Of a stretch of DNA of 64,000 nt, positions 16,416-26,061 are shown piece by piece (position 1 is the stretch's first letter; the number at the start of each line of letters is the position of its first letter). The notes under the pieces are model-generated. The model worked only from the letters and a program-made list of their open reading frames with translations. It did no database searches and was not told the origin of the DNA. This DNA is from DATHTK01 sp035463295 (lineage in GTDB: Bacteria; Actinomycetota; Rubrobacteria; Rubrobacterales; Rubrobacteraceae), in assembly GCA_035463295.1 (NCBI GenBank), contig DATHTK010000039.1, forward strand, positions 1-64,000. Direction: 5' to 3'. A program made the translations under genes and the position numbers.

Positions 16416-17599
16416 ATACCCGTTACGTCGCGGCCCACGATGAGCGACTGTATGGTGTCGGTACCCTCGTAGGTGTAGACGATCTCCACGTCCGAGAGGT
16501 GCCGGGCGACGTGGTACTCGAGCAGCACGCCGTTGCCGCCCATGATGTCCCGGGCGTCGGCGCACACCTGCCGGGCTTTTCTGGCGTTGTTCATCTTCGC
16601 CAGCGAGGCCATGGGGCCTGTCATCTTGCCCGCCTCCTGGAGCTGGGCGAGTCGGAGGCACATGAGCTGCATGTTGGTGATCTCGGCGAGCATGTCGGCG
16701 AGTTTCTTCTGGATGAGCTGGAAGGAGGCGATGGGCTTGCCGAATTGCACCCGCTCCTTGGCGTAGGTGAGCGCCGCCTCGTAAGAGGCTATCGCGTGCC
16801 CGACGGCCTCCCACGCGACGCCGCTTCTGGTGGCCGTCAGGACCTTGTTGGTGTCCTTGAAGGAGTTGGCCCCGGCGAGCCTGTTCTCGGCGGGGACGCG
16901 TACGTCCTCCAGGAAGATGTTCGGCTGCCAGACGGCCCTCTTGCCCATCTTGCCGGTGATGAGCTCGGTGGAGTAGCCCTCCGGGTAAGAACCGTCCTCG
17001 TTCTTCTCGATTACGAAGCCCTTGACCTGGCCGTCCTCGACGTCGCGCGCCCAGATGACGATCAGGTCCGCGAAGCTGGCGTTGCCGATCCAGCGCTTCT
17101 CCCCGTTCAGGACGTACTCGTCGCCTTCGCCTCTGGCGCTCGTCTCGAGCATGACGGAGTCGGAGCCGTGCTTGGCCTCCGTGAGGCCCCAGGCCCCGAC
17201 CTTTTCTATCCTCGCCATCGCCGGGAGCCAGCGCTCCTTCTGCTCCTCCGAGCCGCAGATGTCTATCGTGCCCATCGCAAGCCCCGAGTGCACCCCAAAG
17301 AACGTGTTCAGCGATCCGTCGCCGCGCGCCATCTCGATCGCCACGAGGCCCGCCGCGACCTGGCTCATGCCCGGGCAACCATGCCCCTGGATGGCCCCGC
17401 CGGCGATCCCGAGCCCGGCCACCTTGGGCACCAGCTCGAACGGGAACTCGGCCTTCTCCCAGTACTCGTTGATAATGGGAATGACCTCCCGGTCGGCGAA
17501 GGCGCGCACCCGATCACGGACCTCCCGCTCCTCGTCCGTGAGGAGCTCGTCGATGAGGTAGTAGTCCGTACCCAGAGATCGCGTAACGTCGGCTAGCAA
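16400..17599 (-). CDS. acyl-CoA dehydrogenase (glutaryl-CoA dehydrogenase-like)
   Basis: A 399-residue FAD-dependent acyl-CoA dehydrogenase. It shows WGLTEAKHGSDS in the FAD/substrate region and the C-terminal TYEGTDTIQ with catalytic-base Glu378, the position used by glutaryl-CoA-type enzymes. The tail LIVGRDVTGISAFG resembles that group. It is divergent from fadN-fadA and likely supplies enoyl-CoA to it, comparable to fadE of the Bacillus fadNAE set. Whether glutaryl-CoA is really the substrate cannot be told. Confidence 0.88.
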   Translation of the reverse strand: MLADVTRSLGTDYYLIDELLTDEEREVRDRVRAFADREVIPIINEYWEKAEFPFELVPKVAGLGIAGGAIQGHGCPGMSQVAAGLVAIEMARGDGSLNTFFGVHSGLAMGTIDICGSEEQKERWLPAMARIEKVGAWGLTEAKHGSDSVMLETSARGEGDEYVLNGEKRWIGNASFADLIVIWARDVEDGQVKGFVIEKNEDGSYPEGYSTELITGKMGKRAVWQPNIFLEDVRVPAENRLAGANSFKDTNKVLTATRSGVAWEAVGHAIASYEAALTYAKERVQFGKPIASFQLIQKKLADMLAEITNMQLMCLRLAQLQEAGKMTGPMASLAKMNNARKARQVCADARDIMGGNGVLLEYHVARHLSDVEIVYTYEGTDTIQSLIVGRDVTGISAFG

Positions 17600-17722
17600 G
17601 GGAGTCCTCCTTCTCTGCGCCGCACCCCTTCCGAAAACTCTAGCACTTCTCTACACCGCTCGTGCCGGGATGCTATCGTAGACGAGACTGGCAGTGAGGG
17701 GACAACGCGGGGTGGAGGTGCG

Positions 17723-20098
17723 ATGGCACACCGGATAAGGCGGGTGGCGGTGCTCGGCGCGGGGACGATGGGCGCGGCGATCGCCGCTCACTGCGCCAAC
17801 TCGGGTCTAGAGGTGGACCTGCTGGACATAGCTCCGGACGAGGGTGACGACAAGAACGCGGTCGTCAAGGGGGGCTTCGACCGGATGCGCAAGGCCCGCC
17901 CGGCGGCGCTCATGACGGAAGACGTCGCCGCGCGCATCCGCGTCGGCAACTTCGACGACGACTTCGAGAGGGTCGCGGAGGCCGACTGGGTCCTCGAGGC
18001 CATAATCGAGAGGCTCGAGCCGAAGAGAGAGCTCATGGAGAGGGTCGAGAGCGTCGCCAAGGAGAGCGCTATCGTCTCCTCCAACACCTCCGGCATCCCG
18101 CTCCACCAGGTAGCGGAGGGCCGCTCCGAGAGTCTCAGGCGGCGTTTTCTCGGGACGCACTTCTTCAACCCGCCGCGGTATTTGAAGCTGCTCGAGATCA
18201 TACCGACCGCAGATACCGACCCCGAGGTCGTCGAGTTCGTGCGCAACTTCGGGGAGCGCGTGCTCGGCAAGGGAGGCGTGATCGCGAAGGACACGCCGAA
18301 CTTTATCGGGAACAGGCTCGGGAGCTTCACGGGGATGCAGTCGGCGAGGTACGCTCTTGAGAACGGCTACACGATAGAGGAGGTCGACGCCATAACGGGG
18401 CCCCTGATCGGTCACCCGAAGACCGCGACCTTCCGCCTGAACGACCAGGTCGGCCTGGACATAGCCGTCGGCGTCGCCGAAAATCTCTTCGAGGCCGCCC
18501 CCGAGGACGAGTCGCGCGAGGAGATAAAGCCGCACCCGAAGCTCCGGGAGATGCTCGACAAGGATCTCCTCGGCAACAAGAGCGGCGCCGGCTTCTACAA
18601 ACGCGCCAAGCGTGACGGGGAGACCGTCTTCGACGTCCTGGATCTCGAGACCTTCGAGCACCGCCCGGCGGAGAACCCCGAGATCCCGATAGCCGAAGAA
18701 GCTCAGAACCAGGGCGACCTCGGTGCCCGGCTGCGCTTCCTGATCGAGAAGGCCCACGAGGACCGCCACGCCCGCTACATAAGAGACACGCTCCTGCCGT
18801 ACCTGGCCTACGCTTCCCGTAGAGTACCGGAGATCTCCGACACCCTGGAGGACGTCGACCACGCGATGGAGTGGGGCTTCGCGCACGAGACCGGCCCGTT
18901 CCACACCTGGGACCTGCTCGGGGTCCGCGAGACGGTCGAGAGGATGAACACCCTGGGCATAGAGGTCGGTCCCTGGGTGCACGCGCTGCTCGACGGGGGC
19001 GCCGAGACTTTCTACAAACGCGAGGATGGCCGCGAGGTGCAGTTCAGCCCCGTAAACAAGCGCTACGAGCCCGTCCGCGAGGACCCCATGATCATCTCCC
19101 TCGACGCCTTGCGCGAGGCGGGCAAGGAGATCTCTCGCAACGAGTCGGCGAGCCTACTCGACCTCGGCGACGGGGTTCTCTGCCTCGAGTTCCACACGAA
19201 GGGCAACGCCATAGACGCTGCAGTCGTGGAGATGGGCAACCGGGCGCTCGAAGAGCTCGAGAGCGGCGACTGGGTCGGGCTCGTGATCGGCAACGAGGGG
19301 AGGAATTTCTGCATCGGGGCGAACCTCGAGGAGGTCGTCCGGAAGGCCCAAAACGGCGACCTCGGCGACGTGGCGGAGAGCGTGGACGCCCTGCAGAACC
19401 TCCTCATGGGTTTTCGCTTCGCCGCCAAACCGGTGCTCGCCGCCCCGCGCGGCCAGACGCTCGGCGGGGGGCTGGAGATCTGCCTCCACTCCGATAGGAT
19501 CGTGGCGGCGGGCGAGACGTACATGGGGCTAGTCGAGGCGGGGGTCGGCCTGATCCCCGCCGGCGGCGGCACGAAGGAGATGGCCCGGCGTATAGTCTCC
19601 CGGCCGCTCGGCGTCAGCCCGGACGCGCCGCCGCTCCCCTTCGTGCAGAAGGCGTTCGAGACGATCGCGCTGGCCAAGACCTCGTCGAGCGCCCTAGACG
19701 CGAAGAGGCTGGGGTTCCTCGAAGAGAATGACCGGGTCGTGATGAACCCGGACCACCTCCTCTCCGCCGCCAAACGCGAGGTTCACGACCTCGCCGACGC
19801 CTACGTACCGCCCGAGCGCGGCAAGAACGTCTACGCCGCCGGAAAGACCGCCCGGGCCGCCCTCGACGTTCAGGTCAAGACGCTGCAGTGGGGAAGGTAC
19901 GCGAGCGACTACGACGGTGTCGTAGCCGGCCAGGCCGCCCGGGCTCTCACCGGCGGAGACCTCTCCCTGGCGCAGTGGGTCCCCGAAGAGCACTTCCTCA
20001 TGCTGGAGAGAGCGGCCTTCCTCGACTTGCTAGCAAACGAGCAGACCCGGGAGCGGATCGCCCACATGTTGAGGACCGGAAAGCCGTTGAGGAACTAG
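17723..20098 (+). CDS. fadN: 3-hydroxyacyl-CoA dehydrogenase/enoyl-CoA hydratase fusion
   Basis: A 791-residue bifunctional beta-oxidation enzyme in FadN order, dehydrogenase first. GAGTMG (12-17) binds NAD; GTHFFNPP holds catalytic His146. A second C-terminal dehydrogenase-like segment follows, then from about residue 475 an enoyl-CoA hydratase domain with GGGLEI and LVEAGVGLIP, both catalytic glutamates retained. GGAGGTG precedes the ATG. The thiolase starts 32 bases downstream, so both act on the same acyl chain in one operon. Confidence 0.93.
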   Translation: MAHRIRRVAVLGAGTMGAAIAAHCANSGLEVDLLDIAPDEGDDKNAVVKGGFDRMRKARPAALMTEDVAARIRVGNFDDDFERVAEADWVLEAIIERLEPKRELMERVESVAKESAIVSSNTSGIPLHQVAEGRSESLRRRFLGTHFFNPPRYLKLLEIIPTADTDPEVVEFVRNFGERVLGKGGVIAKDTPNFIGNRLGSFTGMQSARYALENGYTIEEVDAITGPLIGHPKTATFRLNDQVGLDIAVGVAENLFEAAPEDESREEIKPHPKLREMLDKDLLGNKSGAGFYKRAKRDGETVFDVLDLETFEHRPAENPEIPIAEEAQNQGDLGARLRFLIEKAHEDRHARYIRDTLLPYLAYASRRVPEISDTLEDVDHAMEWGFAHETGPFHTWDLLGVRETVERMNTLGIEVGPWVHALLDGGAETFYKREDGREVQFSPVNKRYEPVREDPMIISLDALREAGKEISRNESASLLDLGDGVLCLEFHTKGNAIDAAVVEMGNRALEELESGDWVGLVIGNEGRNFCIGANLEEVVRKAQNGDLGDVAESVDALQNLLMGFRFAAKPVLAAPRGQTLGGGLEICLHSDRIVAAGETYMGLVEAGVGLIPAGGGTKEMARRIVSRPLGVSPDAPPLPFVQKAFETIALAKTSSSALDAKRLGFLEENDRVVMNPDHLLSAAKREVHDLADAYVPPERGKNVYAAGKTARAALDVQVKTLQWGRYASDYDGVVAGQAARALTGGDLSLAQWVPEEHFLMLERAAFLDLLANEQTRERIAHMLRTGKPLRN

Positions 20099-20129
20099 CA
20101 GTCATCTTTCCGACCAGAGGGAGGGACCG

Positions 20130-21308
20130 ATGAAACAAGCCGTTATAGTCTCGGGGGCGCGGACCGCCGTGGGGCGAGCACCGCGGGGAACTCTGCGGGC
20201 GACACACCCGGTAGACATGGCCGCGGCCGCCATCGAGGGGGCCGTGAGCCGGGCCGAGGGGTTGGAGAGGGAGGAGATCGAGGACGTCATCGTCGGCTGC
20301 GCGATGCCGGAGGGGACGCAAGGCTACAATATGGCCCGCCTATCTTCCATGCGGGCCGGGCTGCCGGAGACCGTGCCGGCGCAGACCATAAACCGCTTCT
20401 GCTCCTCGGGGCTTCAGACGATCGCGATGGCCGCGGAGAGGATCATGGTCGGCCACGCGACCACCGTCGTCGCCGGCGGCACCGAGCATATGTCCTCGAC
20501 GCTGGAGATGCCGGACTTCTCCCCGAACCCGCACCTGGTGGCGACGAACCCCGCCGTGTACATGGGGATGGGTCTCACCGCCGAGCAGGTCGCACAGGAG
20601 TTCGACGTCTCCCGCGAGGACCAGGACGAGTTCGCTCTCCGAAGCCACACCCTGGCGAAGGAGGCCGTCGAGAGCGGCGTCTTCGACGAGGAGATCGTGC
20701 CGCTCGACGTGGTGTTCGACTGGGTAGACGATAGCGGCGAGCCGCAGCACCTGGAGACCACGTTCTCGCGCGATGAGGGGCCGCGCGACACCTCGATGGA
20801 GAAGCTCGCCAAGCTCCCCGCCGTCTTCCAGCAGGACGGCACGGTGACGGCGGGGAACTCCTCCCAGAGGAGCGACGGTGCGGCGGCGGTCGTCGTCATG
20901 GAACGCGAGGAGGCCGAGCGGCGGGGGCTCGCGCCCCTGGCGCGCTTCCTCGGCTTCGCCGTCGGGGGGGTACGGCCCGAGGTGATGGGTATCGGGCCGA
21001 TGGTCGCGATCCCGAAGGTCCTGAAGCTGACGGGTCTCCGGCTTGACGACATCGACCTCGTCGAGTTCAACGAGGCCTTCGCGGCGCAGGCGCTCGCCGT
21101 GATCCGGGAGGTCGGCCTCGACCTCGAGAAGACCAACGTCAACGGCGGAGCGATAGCCCTCGGCCACCCGATGGGGGCGACGGGGGCCAAGCTCACGATC
21201 CAGCTCCTGAGCGAAATGAAGCGCCGGGGCTCGCGCTACGGTATGGTCACGATGTGCATCGGCGGTGGTATGGGCGCGGCCGGCATCTTCGAGAACCTTC
21301 AGTCCTGA
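20130..21308 (+). CDS. fadA: acetyl-CoA C-acyltransferase (thiolase)
   Basis: A 392-residue degradative thiolase cleaving 3-ketoacyl-CoA. The triad is Cys91 (NRFCSSG), His346 (LGHPMGATG) and Cys376 (MCIGGGMG). It directly follows fadN with a GGGAGGGA ribosome site, the usual arrangement of a beta-oxidation complex. No strong terminator is seen before the convergent membrane-protein gene. Confidence 0.94.
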   Translation: MKQAVIVSGARTAVGRAPRGTLRATHPVDMAAAAIEGAVSRAEGLEREEIEDVIVGCAMPEGTQGYNMARLSSMRAGLPETVPAQTINRFCSSGLQTIAMAAERIMVGHATTVVAGGTEHMSSTLEMPDFSPNPHLVATNPAVYMGMGLTAEQVAQEFDVSREDQDEFALRSHTLAKEAVESGVFDEEIVPLDVVFDWVDDSGEPQHLETTFSRDEGPRDTSMEKLAKLPAVFQQDGTVTAGNSSQRSDGAAAVVVMEREEAERRGLAPLARFLGFAVGGVRPEVMGIGPMVAIPKVLKLTGLRLDDIDLVEFNEAFAAQALAVIREVGLDLEKTNVNGGAIALGHPMGATGAKLTIQLLSEMKRRGSRYGMVTMCIGGGMGAAGIFENLQS

Positions 21309-21373
21309 CCGCGGCAGCCTCGTGTGCTAGCGATCCAGGAGAGTAGCTGCCGAGCAGGGAGAACCACTTCCTT

Positions 21374-22846
21374 CTAGCCGAGGATCAGGGTCAAGGCTCC
21401 CACGTAGAGCAGCGCGGCGAGCGCCACGGTCAGGCCGAATCGCCAGTTCATTCGGGGTCCGATCTCCAGCGGGTGCACGCCCGTCAGGCGCGAGAGCATC
21501 GTTACGGCGCTGGAGAAGGGGGTGAGCAGGAGCGTGGACTGCGCACCGAGCAGTAGAGCTGCCGCCCACAGCGCCGGGGTAGAGCCGCCATTCAGCGGAA
21601 AGGCGGTGTTTATGAGGAGGATCATGGGGATGACGTGTATGCCCACGAGGAAGCCGAGCCCGATCGTGACCATCAGCGCCGGTGCCACCCAGGCCGGTGG
21701 CAGTGCCGAGAGCAGGTCACCGAGCGGGGCGAGCGCTCCGAGTTGTTCGAGGGAGAGCACGAGGATGCCGGCGGACCCGAAGAGGGCGAACTCGGGGTGC
21801 GAGGTGACGAGCGAGCCCCGCGTCTCGCCCGCCAGCCGCCACAGCGGGGAGGCACTCTGGAGCACCGCCGCCGCGAGGCCGGCGATGATCACGACTACCA
21901 CCGCGACCGTGAGGGATATGGTCGCGGTCAACGAGAGCCCGGGGAGCAGCAGGTTGGCGAGCGCGACCGTAGCGACCAGCAATATCGGGTAGAGAACGAC
22001 GGCGGCGGCGCCGCGGTCTAGAGGAGCGCCGGCTTCGACTCCTTCCTCTGTTTCGACCTTCTCGCGCTGCGCGAAAAGGGAGGTCGCGGCGAGACCGAGC
22101 ACCGCGAACGGCAGCGTCACCACCAGCAACTTCGGATAGGAGACGCCGGTCAGCACGATCGTCGTCGCGGTAAAGACGTTGAGGTTCGTCCACAGAGGGG
22201 CGAACGAGAAACCGCGTCCGGCCCACTTGAGCGCCTCGACGCGCCCGCGCGGGGCGGCGCGACCCAGGATGACGTCTATGAGCACGAACGCCCCGACGTC
22301 GAGCACCGCCCCGAGGACGTGGCCCAGTATCCCCGAGGTCGCTCTCACGCCGGCGCCCCGCCGCGTAAGCGCCGCTACGAGGCCCTGGATCTGGGCCTCG
22401 TAGCGCGCCGCTCTGATGGGGTATCCCGCGATGCTCAATACCAGCAGCACTGCGACCACCCCGAAGTAGTCCGGCAGACCCTCGAAATACGTCGCCGCAT
22501 CGAACCGTCCCGCGACGACGACAGTACCGAACGCCGCGAACGAGACCAGCGCCAGCACCCTGTGGAACGCGCTCGCCCACGGCACCGAGAGCGCGTAGAG
22601 GATCGCGCCCGTCCCGAGAAAAACCGCCGCTGCTGCGGGTCCTGGCGCCACGTTGGACCACGCATAGGTCGCGAGGAACGCCGCCCCGAGGATCGGCCTC
22701 AGCGCGTCGAGGCGCGACTTCGCTCGCGAGGTTGTCCGGTTGTAGGCGTCCTGTGAAACCGTTCCAGCCCCCCTCGGGAACGACGCAGCTAGATGGGTAC
22801 CGGATTCTAGACTATCCGCGTGACCTGTCGCCGTAAGTAGGATCAT
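21374..22846 (-). CDS. multi-pass membrane protein, transporter-like
   Basis: About 490 residues with roughly 12 hydrophobic segments in two halves separated by a charged loop (AQREKVETEEGVEAG). C-terminal motifs include TPFSSAVTMLSRLTGVHP. The layout recalls ion-transporter-superfamily carriers, but I do not recognise the family, so no substrate is offered. The frame is open to 22969, overlapping the divergent sugar dehydrogenase; I chose the ATG at 22846, but it lacks a clear ribosome site and the true start may lie inside. Confidence 0.6.
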   Translation of the reverse strand: MILLTATGHADSLESGTHLAASFPRGAGTVSQDAYNRTTSRAKSRLDALRPILGAAFLATYAWSNVAPGPAAAAVFLGTGAILYALSVPWASAFHRVLALVSFAAFGTVVVAGRFDAATYFEGLPDYFGVVAVLLVLSIAGYPIRAARYEAQIQGLVAALTRRGAGVRATSGILGHVLGAVLDVGAFVLIDVILGRAAPRGRVEALKWAGRGFSFAPLWTNLNVFTATTIVLTGVSYPKLLVVTLPFAVLGLAATSLFAQREKVETEEGVEAGAPLDRGAAAVVLYPILLVATVALANLLLPGLSLTATISLTVAVVVVIIAGLAAAVLQSASPLWRLAGETRGSLVTSHPEFALFGSAGILVLSLEQLGALAPLGDLLSALPPAWVAPALMVTIGLGFLVGIHVIPMILLINTAFPLNGGSTPALWAAALLLGAQSTLLLTPFSSAVTMLSRLTGVHPLEIGPRMNWRFGLTVALAALLYVGALTLILG

Positions 22847-22967
22847 CCGGACTCGTAGACCCGGGTCGGCGCGTGAAAGGAGCGGCACGGGTGTGGGTGA
22901 GATCGCAGGACCCCGGTGACGGCGGAAATATAATCGGCGCGTCGGATCGCTCGAGAAAGGCCGCGAC

Positions 22968-24146
22968 ATGTCGCACCGCGTGAGAGAAGGAGCGCGACCC
23001 TGGATCTACCTGGCCCTCATCGGGCTCTGCGTCGCCTGCGCGCCGGACGGAGACCGGACCGGCGCTGAGCATACGACACCGCCAGAACAAGGAACGTCTG
23101 CCGCCGAGACCACCGCGGAAGTCACGGAGCCGGAGGAGGTCACATCCGCGAGGAGCGATCCGGTGGAGGTCGAGACGCGCGTAGTCGCCGCGAACCTGGA
23201 GGCGCCCTGGGACCTGGCGTTCTTGCCGAGCGGAGACGCGCTCGTAACCGAACGTGACACGGGGCGGTTGCTGCGGGTGGACGGCTCGGGCAACATCCGG
23301 GAGGTGCAGAGGTTGCCGGCCGCCGGCGTGGGGGAAGGGGGGCTGCTGGGGATCGCCGTCTCGCCCGATTACCAGGATGATGGTCTCGTCTACGCGTACT
23401 ACTCCACCGCGACGGACAACCGCGTGGCGCGCTTCGCGCTGGGGGAGGAGCCGGAGCCCATCCTGACCGGCATCCCGGTCGCCTCGTACCACAACGGTGG
23501 CAGGATCTCCTTCGGCCCCGACGGGATGCTCTACGTGGGGACCGGCGACGCCGGCGACACCGCGAGCTCGCAGGATCGCAACTCCCTGGCGGGAAAGATA
23601 CTCAGGATCACGCCGGAGGGCGACGTACCCGGGGACAATCCCTTCCCTGGCAACCCGGTCTACACCTACGGCCACCGCAACGTCCAGGGCCTCGCGTGGG
23701 ACGCAGCCGGTCGACTCTACGCGACCGAGTTCGGCCAGGACCGTTTCGACGAGGTGAACCGCATCGAGGCGGGGGAGAACTACGGCTGGCCGGAGGTCGA
23801 GGGCGAGGGCGGAGAGCCTGAGTACGTCGACCCGATCTCCACGTGGTCGACGAGCGAGGCCTCTCCGAGCGGCGCGGCGATCCTCGAGAGCGGCGCCATC
23901 CCACAGTGGGAGGGCGACTTCTTTATGGCGGCGCTCAGGGGCGAGCGTCTCTGGAGGCTGGAGCTTGCCGAGGACGGGACCGTCTCGGACCGGGAGCAAC
24001 TCCTGCGCGGCGAGGCTGGGCGCCTGAGACACGTCGCCCAGGCCCCCGACGGCTCGCTGTGGGTGCTCACCAGCAACCGCGACGGACGCGGAGACCCGGT
24101 CCCTGAGGACGACCGGATATTGCGCCTCGCTCCCGCCGAAGGCTAG
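22968..24146 (+). CDS. PQQ-dependent sugar dehydrogenase (GSDH/Hhip-like), exported
   Basis: A 392-residue six-bladed beta-propeller of the glucose/sorbosone dehydrogenase family: N-terminal signal with Cys near residue 24 (CVACA, a weak lipobox), a Thr/Glu-rich linker, then the propeller beginning APWDLAFLPSG. Family marks are GLLGIAVSPDY, SYHNGGRISFGPDG, GHRNVQGLAWD and ENYGWP. It would oxidise an aldose or other sugar at the cell surface with PQQ. No PQQ synthesis gene is in the window. Confidence 0.87.
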   Translation: MSHRVREGARPWIYLALIGLCVACAPDGDRTGAEHTTPPEQGTSAAETTAEVTEPEEVTSARSDPVEVETRVVAANLEAPWDLAFLPSGDALVTERDTGRLLRVDGSGNIREVQRLPAAGVGEGGLLGIAVSPDYQDDGLVYAYYSTATDNRVARFALGEEPEPILTGIPVASYHNGGRISFGPDGMLYVGTGDAGDTASSQDRNSLAGKILRITPEGDVPGDNPFPGNPVYTYGHRNVQGLAWDAAGRLYATEFGQDRFDEVNRIEAGENYGWPEVEGEGGEPEYVDPISTWSTSEASPSGAAILESGAIPQWEGDFFMAALRGERLWRLELAEDGTVSDREQLLRGEAGRLRHVAQAPDGSLWVLTSNRDGRGDPVPEDDRILRLAPAEG

Positions 24147-24168
24147 GAAGCCGGGGTATTCCAGCGTC

Positions 24169-24492
24169 TCAGCCGGACGCCGGCTCTACGGTGGCAGACA
24201 TCGAGCCTTTGCAGCGGGGGATGAGCGGGTCGGGGCCGAAGGCGTGTATCTGGTCGCGCTTGAGCTCCGCCTCTTCCAGATGCGTGGTGGCGACGACGAC
24301 CCGCCCGGTCGTGTCTACCTCCTTCGCCAGTTCGTAGCCCTTGGCCAGCGGGTGCCCGAAAAGCTTCTTGAGCATGAAGACCACATACTCGTAGCTGTGC
24401 TCGTCGTCGTCGAGCAGGACGACGTTGTAGGGTGGTAGCCCCTCGGTCTTCTGTTTCGTCTCTTCGCGTGGTTGCGTGATGGTGCTCGTCAT
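24169..24492 (-). CDS. clpS: ATP-dependent Clp protease adaptor ClpS
   Basis: A 107-residue adaptor that hands N-degron substrates to ClpAP/ClpCP. The core starts PPYNVVLLDDDEHSYEYV (about 20-37), followed by the helix VFMLKKLFGH and the GRVVVATTHLEEAE strand. The N-terminal extension is flexible and Gln/Glu-rich. clpA/clpC is not adjacent. Same strand as the acyl-CoA-related genes upstream, 45 bases apart, but a functional tie is not obvious. Confidence 0.85.
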   Translation of the reverse strand: MTSTITQPREETKQKTEGLPPYNVVLLDDDEHSYEYVVFMLKKLFGHPLAKGYELAKEVDTTGRVVVATTHLEEAELKRDQIHAFGPDPLIPRCKGSMSATVEPASG

Positions 24493-24537
24493 CGTCCGCG
24501 TCTCCCGCTAGAGCGGAACCGTTGGAGGGTACGACCG

Positions 24538-25332
24538 CTACCTGCCCTGCCATTCCGGCTTGCGCTTCTCGAGGAAGGCGCACATGCCCTCCTGGGCGTC
24601 GGCGAAGGAGGCGTTGAAGGACATGACCTCCTTGGTGTAGGCATAGGCCTGCTCGACGGGCATCTCGACCTGGCGGTAGAAAGCCTGCTTGCCGACGCCC
24701 ACGACGAGCGGGCTCGCCTCGCAGATCTTCTCCGCCATCTGCCGCGTCTCGGCCTCCAGCTCCCCGGTGGGAACGACCCTGTTGACCAGCCCCGCGGCGA
24801 GCGCCTCCTCGGCGGAGATAAAGTCGCCAGTGAGGAGCATCTCCATCGCCCTTTTCTGGCCGACCGCGCGGCTCAGGGCCACCATCGGGGTCGAGCAGAA
24901 CAGACCGATCCTCACCCCCGGGGTGGCGAAGCGCGCCTCTTCGGCGGCGACCACCAGGTCGCAGGTGGCGGCGAGCTGGCAGCCGGCGGCGGTCGCGGTG
25001 GCGTGGACCTTCGCTATGACCGGCTGCGGGATCGCCTGCACCGTCTCCATCAGCTCGCAGCAGACGTCGAAGATGCGCCGGTAGGTCTCCGGGTCGCGGC
25101 CGATCATCTCGGAGAGGTCGTGTCCCGCGCAGAACGCCGGTCCGTTGGCGGCGAGGACGACGACCTGCGCCTCGCGGCTCTCCCCGACGGCTTTGAGGCA
25201 GTCCGTCAGCTCCTGCATGTGGGCGAGGGAGAGGGCGTTGCGTTTGTCGGGACGGTTCATCGTGATCCGGGCTATCGGGCCGTCCACCTCGAAGAGAACG
25301 TGCTCGTAGGTTCGTTTCTCAGCCTCGATCAT
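24538..25332 (-). CDS. enoyl-CoA hydratase/isomerase-family protein lacking both catalytic glutamates
   Basis: A 264-residue crotonase-fold protein. The fold marks are clear (NRPDKRNALS, GPAFCAGHDLSEM), but the GGCE position reads AGCQL and the PE position reads TPGVRIGL, so both glutamates used for water addition are missing. This pattern resembles the ECHDC3-like branch. It may catalyse another crotonase reaction or be non-catalytic. It lies among acyl-CoA genes on the minus strand, 24 bases from the PhzF gene. Confidence 0.85.
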   Translation of the reverse strand: MIEAEKRTYEHVLFEVDGPIARITMNRPDKRNALSLAHMQELTDCLKAVGESREAQVVVLAANGPAFCAGHDLSEMIGRDPETYRRIFDVCCELMETVQAIPQPVIAKVHATATAAGCQLAATCDLVVAAEEARFATPGVRIGLFCSTPMVALSRAVGQKRAMEMLLTGDFISAEEALAAGLVNRVVPTGELEAETRQMAEKICEASPLVVGVGKQAFYRQVEMPVEQAYAYTKEVMSFNASFADAQEGMCAFLEKRKPEWQGR

Positions 25333-25356
25333 AAGGCTATCCTCCTTTAGTAGTAG

Positions 25357-26028
25357 TTAGTAGTAGTCGCGTACCTCGACGAGTTCGGTGCGGCCGCCGA
25401 TCTCCACCGATCCGTCAGCGCGAGGCTCGGCGAGGATCACGGAACCCTGGCCCTGCCGGATCCTGATCTTGCGCCCCAACCGGTCCGCGAGCCTGACCGC
25501 GTGGGCACCCGTCGCCTCGTCCTCCTCGACCCCTACCGCCGGCGCGAACACCCGCACGCGCACGCGACCGGCCTCCTCGTCTTCCCACGCCCACACCCCC
25601 ACGAGGTCGTGACCGACGGGCGGACCCGCGAGCGCCTCCACCTCCTCTGCGGAGCCGAGCTCGATCTCCCCAAACGCAGGGGCCCACTCGGGGCGTCCGG
25701 TGATGTACGTGAGAGCATCCTCGAACCTGACCGGGACCTCGCCAGCGGGCGGTCGCAGGGTCTCCGGCTCGGTACCCTCCCGTGCCAGGAGCCAGGCGGT
25801 GCCGACAAGGGGGTGACCGGCGAACGGGAGCTCGTCCGTGGGCGTGAAGATGCGCAGAGCCCCCCGTTCGACTTCCTCCACGAAGACCGTCTCCGAGAAG
25901 CCCAGGTCCGCGGCGACCGACTGGTGCCGGGTCTCCGGTACACTGGCGCCCTCCAGGAACACGCCCAGAGGATTCCCGCCGGCGCCGTTCTCGCCGACAA
26001 AGACCCTCAAGACGTGCAGGCGCGCCAC
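25357..26028 (-). CDS. PhzF-family isomerase-like protein, short form
   Basis: A 223-residue member of the PhzF/diaminopimelate-epimerase fold. The catalytic-glutamate motif GFSETVFV is present near 42-49, and FAGHPLVGTAWLL follows. Typical members are 260-300 residues; here the second lobe is shortened, though ATGAHAVRLADRLG and a final strand remain. Its own substrate is unknown. It sits between the acyl-CoA synthetase and the crotonase-fold gene with tight spacing, so probably in that operon. Confidence 0.8.
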   Translation of the reverse strand: MARLHVLRVFVGENGAGGNPLGVFLEGASVPETRHQSVAADLGFSETVFVEEVERGALRIFTPTDELPFAGHPLVGTAWLLAREGTEPETLRPPAGEVPVRFEDALTYITGRPEWAPAFGEIELGSAEEVEALAGPPVGHDLVGVWAWEDEEAGRVRVRVFAPAVGVEEDEATGAHAVRLADRLGRKIRIRQGQGSVILAEPRADGSVEIGGRTELVEVRDYY

Positions 26029-26061
26029 AACGACCTCCTCAGTACTCCTGAAACCTTACCT

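Noticed and set aside
21312..21352. CGGCAGC/GCTGCCG inverted repeat after fadA
   Set aside because: Only 7 pairs with a 27-base loop; too weak to call a terminator.
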